Assembly (NCBI GenBank): GCA_016709665.1
Contig: JADJMI010000001.1
Location: forward strand, 1-64,000
DNA from: Betaproteobacteria bacterium
Lineage (GTDB): Bacteria; Pseudomonadota; Gammaproteobacteria; Burkholderiales; Usitatibacteraceae
Reading direction: 5' to 3'
Length of the DNA stretch: 64,000 nucleotides
Shown: piece after piece, positions 1 to 7,301 of the stretch
Layout: each line of letters begins with the position of its first letter
How positions within the stretch are numbered: the stretch's first letter is position 1
Position numbers and translations under genes: made by a program
The notes under the pieces: model-generated
Databases searched by the model: none
Told to the model about the DNA's origin: nothing
Seen by the model: the letters and a program-made list of their open reading frames with translations, nothing else

Positions 1-54
1 CCGAGATCGTGAAGTGAGGCAAGGCCGTGAAGGATTCCGGCGCGCAGGTGGACT
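1..54 (+). other. possible 3' end of an upstream gene
   Basis: The frame that ends with a TGA at 52-54 reads like a protein tail (K-A-V-K-D-S-G-A-Q-V-D). It is interrupted by an in-frame TGA at 15-17 preceded by E-I-V-K. Either this is the edge of a gene that starts outside the window and carries an error or mutation, or it is chance. I do not recognise a family, and the stretch is too short to decide. Confidence 0.2.
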
Positions 55-114
55 GACCGCTTCGGCAGTCCCTGGAGGGCACGGCGGCCGCTCGCGCCGC
101 CGCCCTTTCGAATG

Positions 115-681
115 CCAGCGAGGCTTCGTCCACTCCAGACCACCAGTTCTCTTCCACGTCTTGCCGCCGTCCCACGACACGGACTGGCACCACCGGCAGG
201 AGTTGGGCGTGATGCGGTCCCACACGCCGCGCGATCAGCTTCTTCCCCCGTCCTTTTCGTCGGCGGTGAAGGTGCCACGCCGTTCTCGAAGTGACCGGTG
301 AGCCCGGCGTCGTGAGCACGCCGCTCTTGGCGTTCACCCAGAAGTCGTTCACAGCGGCTTCTCGACGTCGAGCAGGCGAAGGCCCATGCCGGCTGAAGTT
401 GCGTCGGGAATGCGGAGTTCCTCGACGCTGCCGACGCCGCCGAGGATGGTCCAGCAGGTGGCCTCGCCCTTTAAGGTGACCCACTCCTTCGCGCCCGGGG
501 CTTCTGGCGGTGGCTGATCTTCTCCAGTTGCCGTTCAGGAAGTCGAAGTCGCCCGGCTTGCCCGGGGCTAAGCGGAGGCGGCCGCTGCGAGCGAGCAGGA
601 CGCGGCCTGTGCCAGCGGGCGAGGCCCGCCATGGATTGCAGCGCGGTGCGGCGGTCGGGGCGGTCGGGTTCGTTGGGCCAT
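115..681 (-). pseudogene. frameshifted DUF1579-like protein remnant
   Basis: On the minus strand, pieces of one protein can be read only by hopping between all three frames. In order they give a GDFDFLNGNW block near 540, KEWVTLKGEATCWTILGG near 460-490, MGLRLLDVEK near 380, NDFWVNAKSGVLTTPG near 320, GTFTADEKDGG near 260, and VWDRITPNSCRW then VSWDGGKTW near 180-220. This order is what I recall for short DUF1579-like hypothetical proteins. At least five single-base shifts are needed, so no intact product can be made. The N-terminus is probably the ATG at 681. It lies upstream of and divergent from another frameshifted gene. The breaks may be true decay or poor consensus at a contig end. Confidence 0.6.
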
Positions 682-764
682 CGTCGTCCCTCTCGGGGTT
701 CGTGGAAGGGTGAGGCGATGATGGGGCGGGCCACCTGACAAACCGTGTCAGATTTCGGGCCAGC

Positions 765-1753
765 ATGGCGCAGATGCGCGCCAGCCGGCTCCTGTCGATC
801 CTCATCCTGCTGCAGCACCGTGCCCGCCTCACGGCCGATGCGCTGGCGCAGGAATTCGGCGTCTCCGAGCGCACCATCTACCGCGACATCGACGAGCTGG
901 GCGCGGCGGGCATCCCCGTCATCGGCGACCGCGGGCCCGGGGGCGGCTTCCGGCTGCTGGAGGGCTACCGCACGAAGCTCACGGGCCTCACGCCGGACGA
1001 GGCGGAGACGATGTTCCTGGTGGCCTGCCTGAGGCCGCGAACCAGCTGGGGCTGGGCGAAGCCTCGTCGCGGGCGGGCGGAAAGCTGCTCGCTTCGCTTC
1101 CCGGCACTTCCGCCGCCCTCGCCTCGCGCCTGGCCACGCGGTTTCTGGTCGACCCCGTGGACTGGTACCGCGCCGCCGATGCGGTGACGCACCTGCCCGC
1201 CCTCACGCGCGCCGTGCTCGACCAGCGCACGGTCGAGATGACCTACGAAAGCTGGACGGGCGTGAAGCGCCGCACCGTGGACCCCATCGGCCTCGTGCTG
1301 AAGGCGGGCACGTGGTACCTCGCGGGGCGCACGGGCACGCGGATGCTCACGTTCAAGGTGACCGGCATCCGCGACATGACGGTCCTCACCCGGACGTTCG
1401 CCTGGCCCGAGGGCTTCGACCTCGCGCGGCACTGGCGCGATTCGCTCCAGCGGTTCGAGGCGGGGCTGAGGCCGGGGACGGCGATACTGCGCCTCACGGC
1501 GGAGGGCCGGCGCCGGCTCGCGGAACTGGGGCGCTACGCCGCCGATGCCGTGGCTGCCGCAGCCAAGCCGGACCGCAAGGGCCGTGCGCGCGTCACGTTG
1601 CCGATCGAGAACCCGGAGCAGGCCGCGCGGCTCGTGCTCTCCCTCGGTGAAGAGGCCGAGGCGCTCGGGCCGCCCGAGGTTCGCGAAGCCGTGCGCGCGC
1701 TCGCCTCGCACATGGCGCGCATTCACCTTCCTGTCGACAAGGAGAAACGATGA
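765..1753 (+). pseudogene. YafY-family HTH/WYL transcriptional regulator, frameshifted
   Basis: Residues 1-85 form a DeoR/YafY-type winged helix (R-A-S-R-L-L-S-I-L-I-L-L-Q then a V-S-E-R-T-I-Y-R-D-I recognition helix). From about 1025 the reading continues only in another frame, giving LPEAANQLGLGEASSRAG, then VDWYRAADAV and a WYL domain with DPIGLVLKAGTWYLAGR. The join needs a one-base correction around 1022-1030. Corrected, it would be a regulator of about 330 residues, normal for the family. The downstream cupin start overlaps its stop (ATGA), so the pair was an operon. Regulators of this kind often bind a small ligand through WYL and control adjacent enzymes. It could be functional if the shift is a sequencing error. 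Confidence 0.75.
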
Positions 1754-2091
1754 GCACTTCCGCACCCTGGAGCAGCGGCCACGCCGAGATCCTCGCGGCC
1801 ATCGCGGCGAACCCGCCCGACCGGCGCTTCCACTACCCCATCCGTCACGGGACGATGCGCGTCGGCATCTACGCGCCGCGCGGGGCGGACACGCAATCGC
1901 CGCACGACCAGGACGAGCTCTATCTCGTGATCCGCGGCACGGGCCATTTCGTGAAGAACGCGGAGCGGATCGCGTTCTCGCCTGGCGACGTGCTCTTCGT
2001 CGAAGCCGGCGCCACCCACCGCTTCGAGGATTTCTCCGACGATTTCGAGACCTGGGTGGTCTTCTGGGGGCCGAAGGGCGGGGAACGATGA
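1750..2091 (+). CDS. cupin-domain protein
   Basis: This is a 113-residue single-domain cupin. Motif 1 is PHDQDELYLVIRGTG around residues 57-71, and motif 2 is GDVLFVEAGATHRF around 84-97. The His, Asp/Glu and second His of these motifs are the usual metal ligands. The ATG overlaps the stop of the upstream YafY-type regulator and follows a good AAGGAG site, so the two are co-transcribed. Small cupins beside YafY regulators bind metals or small ligands, but the substrate cannot be told from sequence. The fold assignment is secure; the function is not. Confidence 0.8.
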   Translation: MSTSAPWSSGHAEILAAIAANPPDRRFHYPIRHGTMRVGIYAPRGADTQSPHDQDELYLVIRGTGHFVKNAERIAFSPGDVLFVEAGATHRFEDFSDDFETWVVFWGPKGGER

Positions 2092-2175
2092 GTTGATTCG
2101 TTTATCCTGTTCGTTCATCCCGCAAAGTGACTTCCCCATGATTCCGAGACACGCCACACCGGCGAACCGAGCACC

Positions 2176-3408
2176 ATGAAACTCAACGACCAAGAGAAGG
2201 CCATGCTGGCCGGCGAACTGGGCCCCGTGCCCCAGCTCGCGATGCAGCACCAGGTGAAGGTGGGCACGTTCTTCGGGGCGGAGGACATGGTCCCCGTCAC
2301 GCAGGCCCACATCATGGCCGATACCGAAAGCCTCGGAGAGGCGGGCGTGCGCTGGCTGGAGAAGCTGGCCGCCACCACCACGGGCGACCATACCGTGCGC
2401 ATCCCCACCATCACGGACCCGCGCGGCACGGATTTCAGCAAGGCCAAGCAGCTTCGCCAGGCGGACTGGATGCTCGCCCTCGAGCGCCGCGCCATCGACG
2501 CCTTCGTGAAGCTGGGCGTCTCCATGACGGACACCTGCATCAACTACCAGACGATCCAGGCGCCCACGCGCGGCGAGCACGTGGCCTTCGGCGACACGGG
2601 CGTGGTCATCTACTCCAACAGCGTGTGCGGCGCGCGCAGCAACTTCGAGGGCGGCCCCTCGGCGCTCTCCGCGGGCATCACCGGGCGCACGCCGCGCTAC
2701 GGCTATCACCTCGACGAACATCGCCGCGCCACCATCCACGTGCGCACGGACTGGACGCCCGTCACCCTCAACGACTGGGGCGCGCTCGGCGGCGTCATCG
2801 GCAAGCTCGCGGGCAACTACTGGGCCGTGCCGGTCGTGGAGGGGCTGGACCGCGCGCCCACCTCGGACGAGCTCAAGCACTTCGGCGCGGCCATGGCGAG
2901 TTTCGGCTCCTCCGCGTTGTTCCACCTCGTCGGCATCACGCCGGAGGCTTCGCGCCTCGAGGACGTGAAGGGCCACAACATGCATTACGTGCAGGTCTCC
3001 AAGGACGACGTGGTGGCCCTGCACAAGCACTACGCCGTGGAGAAGGACGTGGACGTGGTCGTGTTCTCCGCGCCGCAGCTTTCCTTGTACGAACTGCGCG
3101 CATTGGCGGAACTGTGCGAAGGGCGCAAGTTCAAGATCCCGCTGCTGGCCACCACCAGCCCGCAGGTGAAGCCGGATGCGGACCGCTTCGGCTACACCAA
3201 GCGCATCGAGGACGCGGGCGGCACCGTCTACTCCGGCATGTGCTTCTACCAGAGCTACGCGCGCGAGATCGCCGAGGCCAACGGCTGGAAGCGCCTCGCC
3301 ACCAACAGCGCCAAGATCGTGAACATCCTGGGCGGCTACGGCTACGTGCCGATGCTCGCCACGATGGAGGAATGCGTCGCGGCGGCGGAGACGGGGAGGC
3401 TGGCATGA
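2176..3408 (+). CDS. aconitase X catalytic (large) subunit
   Basis: The 410-residue protein matches the AcnX/DUF521 large subunit, with the signature EGGPSALSAGITGRTP at about 158-173. Cys121 (MTDTCINYQ), Cys151 (SNSVCGARSN) and Cys356 (GMCFYQSY) are the three cysteines expected to hold the iron-sulfur cluster. AcnX proteins are dehydratases; bacterial two-subunit forms have been shown to act on cis-3-hydroxy-L-proline, and an archaeal relative on phosphomevalonate. The small subunit follows with a 4-base overlap. No proline racemase, transporter or reductase lies nearby, so the substrate here is open. Confidence 0.88.
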   Translation: MKLNDQEKAMLAGELGPVPQLAMQHQVKVGTFFGAEDMVPVTQAHIMADTESLGEAGVRWLEKLAATTTGDHTVRIPTITDPRGTDFSKAKQLRQADWMLALERRAIDAFVKLGVSMTDTCINYQTIQAPTRGEHVAFGDTGVVIYSNSVCGARSNFEGGPSALSAGITGRTPRYGYHLDEHRRATIHVRTDWTPVTLNDWGALGGVIGKLAGNYWAVPVVEGLDRAPTSDELKHFGAAMASFGSSALFHLVGITPEASRLEDVKGHNMHYVQVSKDDVVALHKHYAVEKDVDVVVFSAPQLSLYELRALAELCEGRKFKIPLLATTSPQVKPDADRFGYTKRIEDAGGTVYSGMCFYQSYAREIAEANGWKRLATNSAKIVNILGGYGYVPMLATMEECVAAAETGRLA

Positions 3409-3809
3409 GCAAGCTCTATACCGCCCGTCACGCGATGGGTGCGAAGGTCACAGGCGAGGCGCTCGTCGCCAAGGACGGCTTCTCGGCGCGCTATGACCTC
3501 AACCGCATCGACGGCGTCTTCTCCCGGCCGGCGCACAAGCTGGCGGGGCAGTCGTATGTCGGCAAGGTTCTGGTGCTCGATACCGCCAAGGGCGGCGTCG
3601 CGAGCGCGTGGATGCTGCACGAGATGCAGTCGCGGGAGAAGGCGCCGCTCGCCATCGTGTTCAACACGGTGAACCCGATCCTGGCGCAGGGGGCGGCGCT
3701 GGGGGACATCACGATGCTGGCGGGGTTCGATGAGGACATCACCGCGGCGATCCCGCACGGCGCGCAGGTGGAGATCGATCCGGAGGCGAAGACCCTTCGC
3801 GTGCTCTAG
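3405..3809 (+). CDS. aconitase X swivelling (small) subunit
   Basis: This 134-residue DUF126 protein is the swivelling-domain partner of the AcnX large subunit. Its ATG overlaps the stop of the large subunit (ATGA), which indicates translational coupling. The family pattern is visible: F-S-R-P-A-H near residue 38, G-Q-S-Y-V-G-K-V-L-V, then KGGVASAWMLHEM and VNPILAQGAALGDI. The active site of AcnX forms between the two chains. Here they are separate genes rather than the fused form seen in some proteobacteria. Confidence 0.87.
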   Translation: MSKLYTARHAMGAKVTGEALVAKDGFSARYDLNRIDGVFSRPAHKLAGQSYVGKVLVLDTAKGGVASAWMLHEMQSREKAPLAIVFNTVNPILAQGAALGDITMLAGFDEDITAAIPHGAQVEIDPEAKTLRVL

Positions 3810-3881
3810 GGGTCAGGAAGGTACGCTGGACAGGTCCGGCCGCTCCTCTTATGGTGGCCAGAACGAGTCAACAGGAACGAC

Positions 3882-4418
3882 ATGCCCCCCGTCTCCCGCC
3901 TCGGCCGGCAGATCGCCGAAGTCACCTCCGCCCTGGCCGCCATCGATGCGCCCTTCGCGTTGATCGGCGGCCTCGCGTTGGCAGCCCACAAGGTGGTCCG
4001 CGCCACGCAGGATGTCGACTTGTTGGTCGATGCGGACAAGGCCGACGCGATCGAGACGCGTCTCCTCTCGCTCGGTTATCGGTGCCTGCACCGCAGCGAG
4101 GATGCGGGCAACTACGTCCGGGGCCATGAGCGGCTCGACCTGCTCTACTCCCGCCGCCCCATCGCGCGCCTTCTGCTGTCCGAGGCCAACACCCTCGACA
4201 CGGCATTCGGGAGCCTGCGCGTCATCGGGGCCGAAGGCCTCATCGGCTTCAAGCTGCAGGCCCTCGTGAACGATCCTTCGCGCACGCAGGATCTCGAGGA
4301 CATCCGGGCGCTCCTGCGTGCCAACCGTGCCTCCCTCGACTTGGAGCGCGTCCGCGAGTACTTTCGGATTTTCGACCGCGAACCCCTGCTCGATGAACTC
4401 CTCCAAGACTCTCGCTGA
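3882..4418 (+). CDS. nucleotidyltransferase-fold protein, AbiEii/MNT-like
   Basis: The 178-residue protein has the minimal nucleotidyltransferase pattern: G-G at 29-30, then D44-V-D46 and a third acidic residue D86 (R-L-D-L-L). All three catalytic acids are therefore present. The rest is a short helical C-terminus with ALVNDPSRTQDLEDI, common in small AbiEii-like and DUF6036-like proteins that read as toxins or orphan NTases. A 60-residue gene overlaps its 3' end by 26 bases, an arrangement like a toxin-antitoxin pair. No HEPN partner is seen. It could instead be a stand-alone modifying enzyme; the target is unknown. Confidence 0.75.
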   Translation: MPPVSRLGRQIAEVTSALAAIDAPFALIGGLALAAHKVVRATQDVDLLVDADKADAIETRLLSLGYRCLHRSEDAGNYVRGHERLDLLYSRRPIARLLLSEANTLDTAFGSLRVIGAEGLIGFKLQALVNDPSRTQDLEDIRALLRANRASLDLERVREYFRIFDREPLLDELLQDSR

Positions 4419-4575
4419 AGCTCCCTTCGCGGCGAGCGCGGGAATTCAATCGCCTGCGATCGCCGAGCAGGATCCCTACCGCGCATTGGATGAGTTGATG
4501 GTCGTCGTGGAAGCGCTTTGTCCGGAATGGCCGCCTCGTCCGCTCTTCAAGGATGGCGGGCGCATGCTGCTGTAA
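4393..4575 (+). CDS. 60-residue partner of the nucleotidyltransferase gene
   Basis: This small gene starts with an ATG inside the end of the NTase gene (26-base overlap, different frame) and ends just as the next gene begins. The product is 60 residues, soluble and acidic in the middle, with a DPYRALDELMVVVEALCP core and a PLFKDGGRMLL tail. I recall similar small proteins directly after such NTases, which suggests a conserved pair. No Shine-Dalgarno is obvious, so translation probably depends on the upstream gene. A neutralising or regulatory role is an inference; no family name can be given. Confidence 0.6.
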   Translation: MNSSKTLAEAPFAASAGIQSPAIAEQDPYRALDELMVVVEALCPEWPPRPLFKDGGRMLL

Positions 4576-4588
4576 AGGAAAGGTCACC

Positions 4589-5551
4589 ATGGCGCGAAAA
4601 TCCCCCGACCGGATGGCGAACGTGCCCCGGCACCTCGAAGGCGCCTGGAACCGCGCCTGGTTCGACCGCATGATCGGCGCGGAAATCGAACGGAGCGTCG
4701 CGGACCGTCAGCCGCTCACGCTCATCCTCCTCGACCTCGACCACTTCCGGGCGCTTAACGAGCAGCACGGCCGCGCAAAGGGCGACACGGTGCTCCAGGA
4801 AATCGTGCCCGTGATCCAGGGCCGCATCCGCGCCTCCGACCTGCTCTTCCGCTGGGGCGGCGAGGAGTTCGCGGTGCTCGCGAGCACGCGCGGCCACCGC
4901 GGCGCGCGCACCCTCGCGCAGGACCTGTGCCGCGCGGTCGAGTCGCACGACTTCACCATCGGCGAATCGGTCACCGTCAGCGCGGGCGTGGCCGAGCACC
5001 TCGTGGGCGAAGCGCCGGTCGACTGGCTCGAGCGACTCGATGCCGCGCTCGCCGAGGCCAAGTGGCAGGGCCGCAACCGCGTGGCCGTGGATGCGCGCGG
5101 CCAGTCGGACGACTGGGCGAAGGAGGCCCGCGGCGGCTTCCAGCGCTTCGACTGGCACGAGTCGAACGACAGCGGCGATCCCGACCTCGACCGCGAGCAC
5201 CGGGAATGCTTCGCCCGCGCCAACGACCTCATGGATCGGCTGTCGGCGACGGGGGCAGGTCGCGAGGACCAGCTCGCCGCCATCGACGCCCTCCTCGAAC
5301 ACGCGGCCACGCATTTCGCGCAGGAGGAATCGGTGCTGGAGCGCAGCGGCTACGCGGACCTGCCGGAGCACGCACGGGTCCACGCGGGCCTGCTCACGCG
5401 CGCCCGCCGCGTCCGCGAAGACTTCGCCCTCGGCAAGGCGGGCGTGGCGGAGGTGGTGGAGTTCGTCGCGCGCGACATCGTCTCGCGCCACTTCTTCACC
5501 GTGGACCGGGCCTTCTTCCCGCTTCTCCCGCCCGCCGAAGCGACCCGCTGA
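4589..5551 (+). CDS. diguanylate cyclase with C-terminal hemerythrin domain
   Basis: Residues about 20-165 are a GGDEF domain with the active site GGEEF at 90-94 and a product-inhibition RxxD exactly five residues before it (RASD). The nucleotide-binding LDLDHF is also present. Residues about 175-310 are a bacteriohemerythrin domain: DREH, then HFAQEE, H-A-R-V-H and a final H-F-F-T-V-D, the usual His/Glu/Asp set for a diiron site. The protein should therefore make cyclic di-GMP under control of oxygen or another diiron ligand. No membrane segment is visible. The start at 4589 follows AAAGGAAAGG; an in-frame ATG at 4553 would add 12 residues overlapping the previous gene. Confidence 0.88.
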   Translation: MARKSPDRMANVPRHLEGAWNRAWFDRMIGAEIERSVADRQPLTLILLDLDHFRALNEQHGRAKGDTVLQEIVPVIQGRIRASDLLFRWGGEEFAVLASTRGHRGARTLAQDLCRAVESHDFTIGESVTVSAGVAEHLVGEAPVDWLERLDAALAEAKWQGRNRVAVDARGQSDDWAKEARGGFQRFDWHESNDSGDPDLDREHRECFARANDLMDRLSATGAGREDQLAAIDALLEHAATHFAQEESVLERSGYADLPEHARVHAGLLTRARRVREDFALGKAGVAEVVEFVARDIVSRHFFTVDRAFFPLLPPAEATR

Positions 5552-5697
5552 AAGGGGCGATCGCCCGCGCAACGGGAGGCACTTGCCGTCTTCCGGGAGT
5601 TGGCGTAACTTTCGCGCTCCGGGATCCCCGCAGGCTCCCGGCTACAGGCGGTGTCCGAATCGCCCAAGCCCTGCGTCTTCACTGCTTGGGGCCTGCC

Positions 5698-6639
5698 ATG
5701 GACACCGTCGACCCGCGTCACCCCCTCCTCGCCCTTCCCCGCCCGCTGCCGTTCGATCCCGCGTCGCTTCGCGGATTGTCGGAGAAGCTGCTCGCGAGCC
5801 ATCACCGCAACAACTACACGGGCGCCGTGAAGCGCCTCAACGCCATCCGCACGCAGCTCGCGGCCCTGCCCTTCGCGAGCGCGCCGGGCTTCCAGCTGAA
5901 CGGCCTCAAGCGCGAGGAGCTCGTCGCCGCCAACTCGATGCTGCTGCACGAGCTCTACTTCGGCAGCCTCGCCGGCGGGGGCACGGCGATGGAGCCGGCC
6001 ATGGCGCTCGCGCTCGCGGCGGATTTCGGCGGCGTCGATCGCTGGCGCGAGGAATTCGTCGCCATGGGCAAGGCCCTGGGCGGCGGTTCGGGCTGGGTGC
6101 TGCTCGTCTTCCAGCCGCGCGAGGGCACGCTCGTGAACCAGTGGGCCGCGGACCACACGCATGCCCTGGCCGGCGGCGTACCGATCCTCGCCCTCGACAT
6201 GTACGAGCACTCGTACCACCTGGACTTCGGCGCGGCCGCCGGGGACTACGTCGACGCTTTCATGGGGAACATCGACTGGGCCGCGGTGTACGCGCGCTAC
6301 CAGGCAGCCGTGCACGACGCGAGCGAGCCCTTCGCGGCCGGACACGAGGACGTGGCGAACGCGACCGTGCTCGACGTGCGCCGCGCCGCCGTGTTCGAGC
6401 AGGCGAAGGATTTGCTGCCCGGCGCGCAGTGGCGCGACCCCGCGCTCGTCACCGACTGGTCCGCCTTGCTTCCGAAGGACCGCGAGGTGGTCGTCTACTG
6501 CGTGTACGGCCACGAAGTCGGGCGGGCGACGGCGATGCGTCTTCGCTCGGCCGGCATCGACGCGAAATTCCTGCGCGGCGGCTTCGACGGCTGGAAGAAC
6601 GCCGGCCTCGCGCTGGCCCCGAAAGGAGAATCCCGATGA
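5698..6639 (+). CDS. Fe/Mn superoxide dismutase-rhodanese fusion
   Basis: The 313-residue protein begins with a Fe/Mn superoxide dismutase domain (about 20-205). The metal ligands are visible as His35/36 (S-H-H-R-N-N-Y), His84 (L-L-H-E-L-Y-F), Asp167 and His171 (DMYEHSYHLDF). Residues about 220-305 form a rhodanese domain with active Cys268 in CVYGHEVGRA. No signal peptide is seen, so it is likely cytoplasmic. The next gene, a ChrB C-terminal domain protein, overlaps by 4 bases. The domain pair suggests handling of superoxide together with sulfane sulfur or thiol oxidation during oxidant or oxyanion (chromate) stress; that role is inferred. Confidence 0.87.
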   Translation: MDTVDPRHPLLALPRPLPFDPASLRGLSEKLLASHHRNNYTGAVKRLNAIRTQLAALPFASAPGFQLNGLKREELVAANSMLLHELYFGSLAGGGTAMEPAMALALAADFGGVDRWREEFVAMGKALGGGSGWVLLVFQPREGTLVNQWAADHTHALAGGVPILALDMYEHSYHLDFGAAAGDYVDAFMGNIDWAAVYARYQAAVHDASEPFAAGHEDVANATVLDVRRAAVFEQAKDLLPGAQWRDPALVTDWSALLPKDREVVVYCVYGHEVGRATAMRLRSAGIDAKFLRGGFDGWKNAGLALAPKGESR

Positions 6640-7109
6640 AATGGATCACCCGCGAACGCCCCAAGATCGACCGCATCGCCTGCCCGTGGCTCATCCGGCG
6701 CTTCATCGACCCGGAGGCCGAATTCCTCTACGTGCCTTCGGGCGACGTCATGCGCATCGCGAAGGAAACGGGCGCGACGCCCTACGACGTGCCGGGCGTC
6801 GAGATGAGCCACGTGGGGGATCTGTGCAGCTTCGATGCCTTCATCGGCAAGTACCGGCTCGACGATCCGTCGCTCGCGGCGCTCGCGGCGATCGTGCGCG
6901 GGGCGGATACCGGCAAGCCGGAACTCACGCCGCAATCGCCCGGGCTGCTCGCCATTTCGCTGGGGCTCTCGGTCAACTACCCGGACGACCACGAGATGCT
7001 CGAGGCCGGGATGGTGATTTACGACGCGCTGTATTCGTGGATCAGTGCGGCGAGGCAGGAGGTGCACAACGCGGACCTGTTCCGGCCCCGCGGATCGGGC
7101 CCTTCCTGA
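6636..7109 (+). CDS. ChrB C-terminal domain protein
   Basis: This 157-residue protein corresponds to the C-terminal half of ChrB, with KWITRERPKIDRIACPWLI at the start and IDPEAEFLYVP following. Full ChrB regulators carry an N-terminal DNA-binding part of similar size, which is absent here. The start ATG overlaps the stop of the SOD-rhodanese gene, so the two are made together. In chrBA operons the domain accompanies the chromate exporter ChrA, but no ChrA lies in this window. It may sense or reduce an oxidant; the name chrB should not be transferred without the missing domain. Confidence 0.83.
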   Translation: MKWITRERPKIDRIACPWLIRRFIDPEAEFLYVPSGDVMRIAKETGATPYDVPGVEMSHVGDLCSFDAFIGKYRLDDPSLAALAAIVRGADTGKPELTPQSPGLLAISLGLSVNYPDDHEMLEAGMVIYDALYSWISAARQEVHNADLFRPRGSGPS

Positions 7110-7272
7110 GCGCGGCGGCGGCGACACGCGGCTTCCGCGAGCCCTCGCCCCGACGCCGGACCCACTCCGCCGCCAGCCCCGCCGCCCCCACCACGAACGG
7201 CAGCGCCAGCAGGAAGGCGAAATCCGCCGGCAGCGCCTGCAGCCAATCGATCAGTTCCCGTATACGGTCCAT
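7042..7272 (-). CDS. small single-pass membrane protein
   Basis: The 76-residue product has one membrane helix (about residues 17-36, FAFLLALPFVVGAAGLAAEW) followed by a basic tail. The ATG at 7272 has a strong AAGGAGGG site eight bases upstream, which supports a real gene. It lies 29 bases downstream of the antiporter gene, probably in the same transcript. Its 3' end overlaps the convergent ChrB-domain gene by 68 bases, so the last 20 residues are constrained by the other gene. I do not recognise a family. Confidence 0.55.
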   Translation of the reverse strand: MDRIRELIDWLQALPADFAFLLALPFVVGAAGLAAEWVRRRGEGSRKPRVAAAALRKGPIRGAGTGPRCAPPASPH

Positions 7273-7301
7273 GTCACGGCCCTCCTTGCTCGAGGTGTGC
7301 C

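Noticed and set aside
6636..7109. A complete chromate resistance regulator ChrB.
   Set aside because: Only the C-terminal domain is present, and no ChrA exporter lies in the window.
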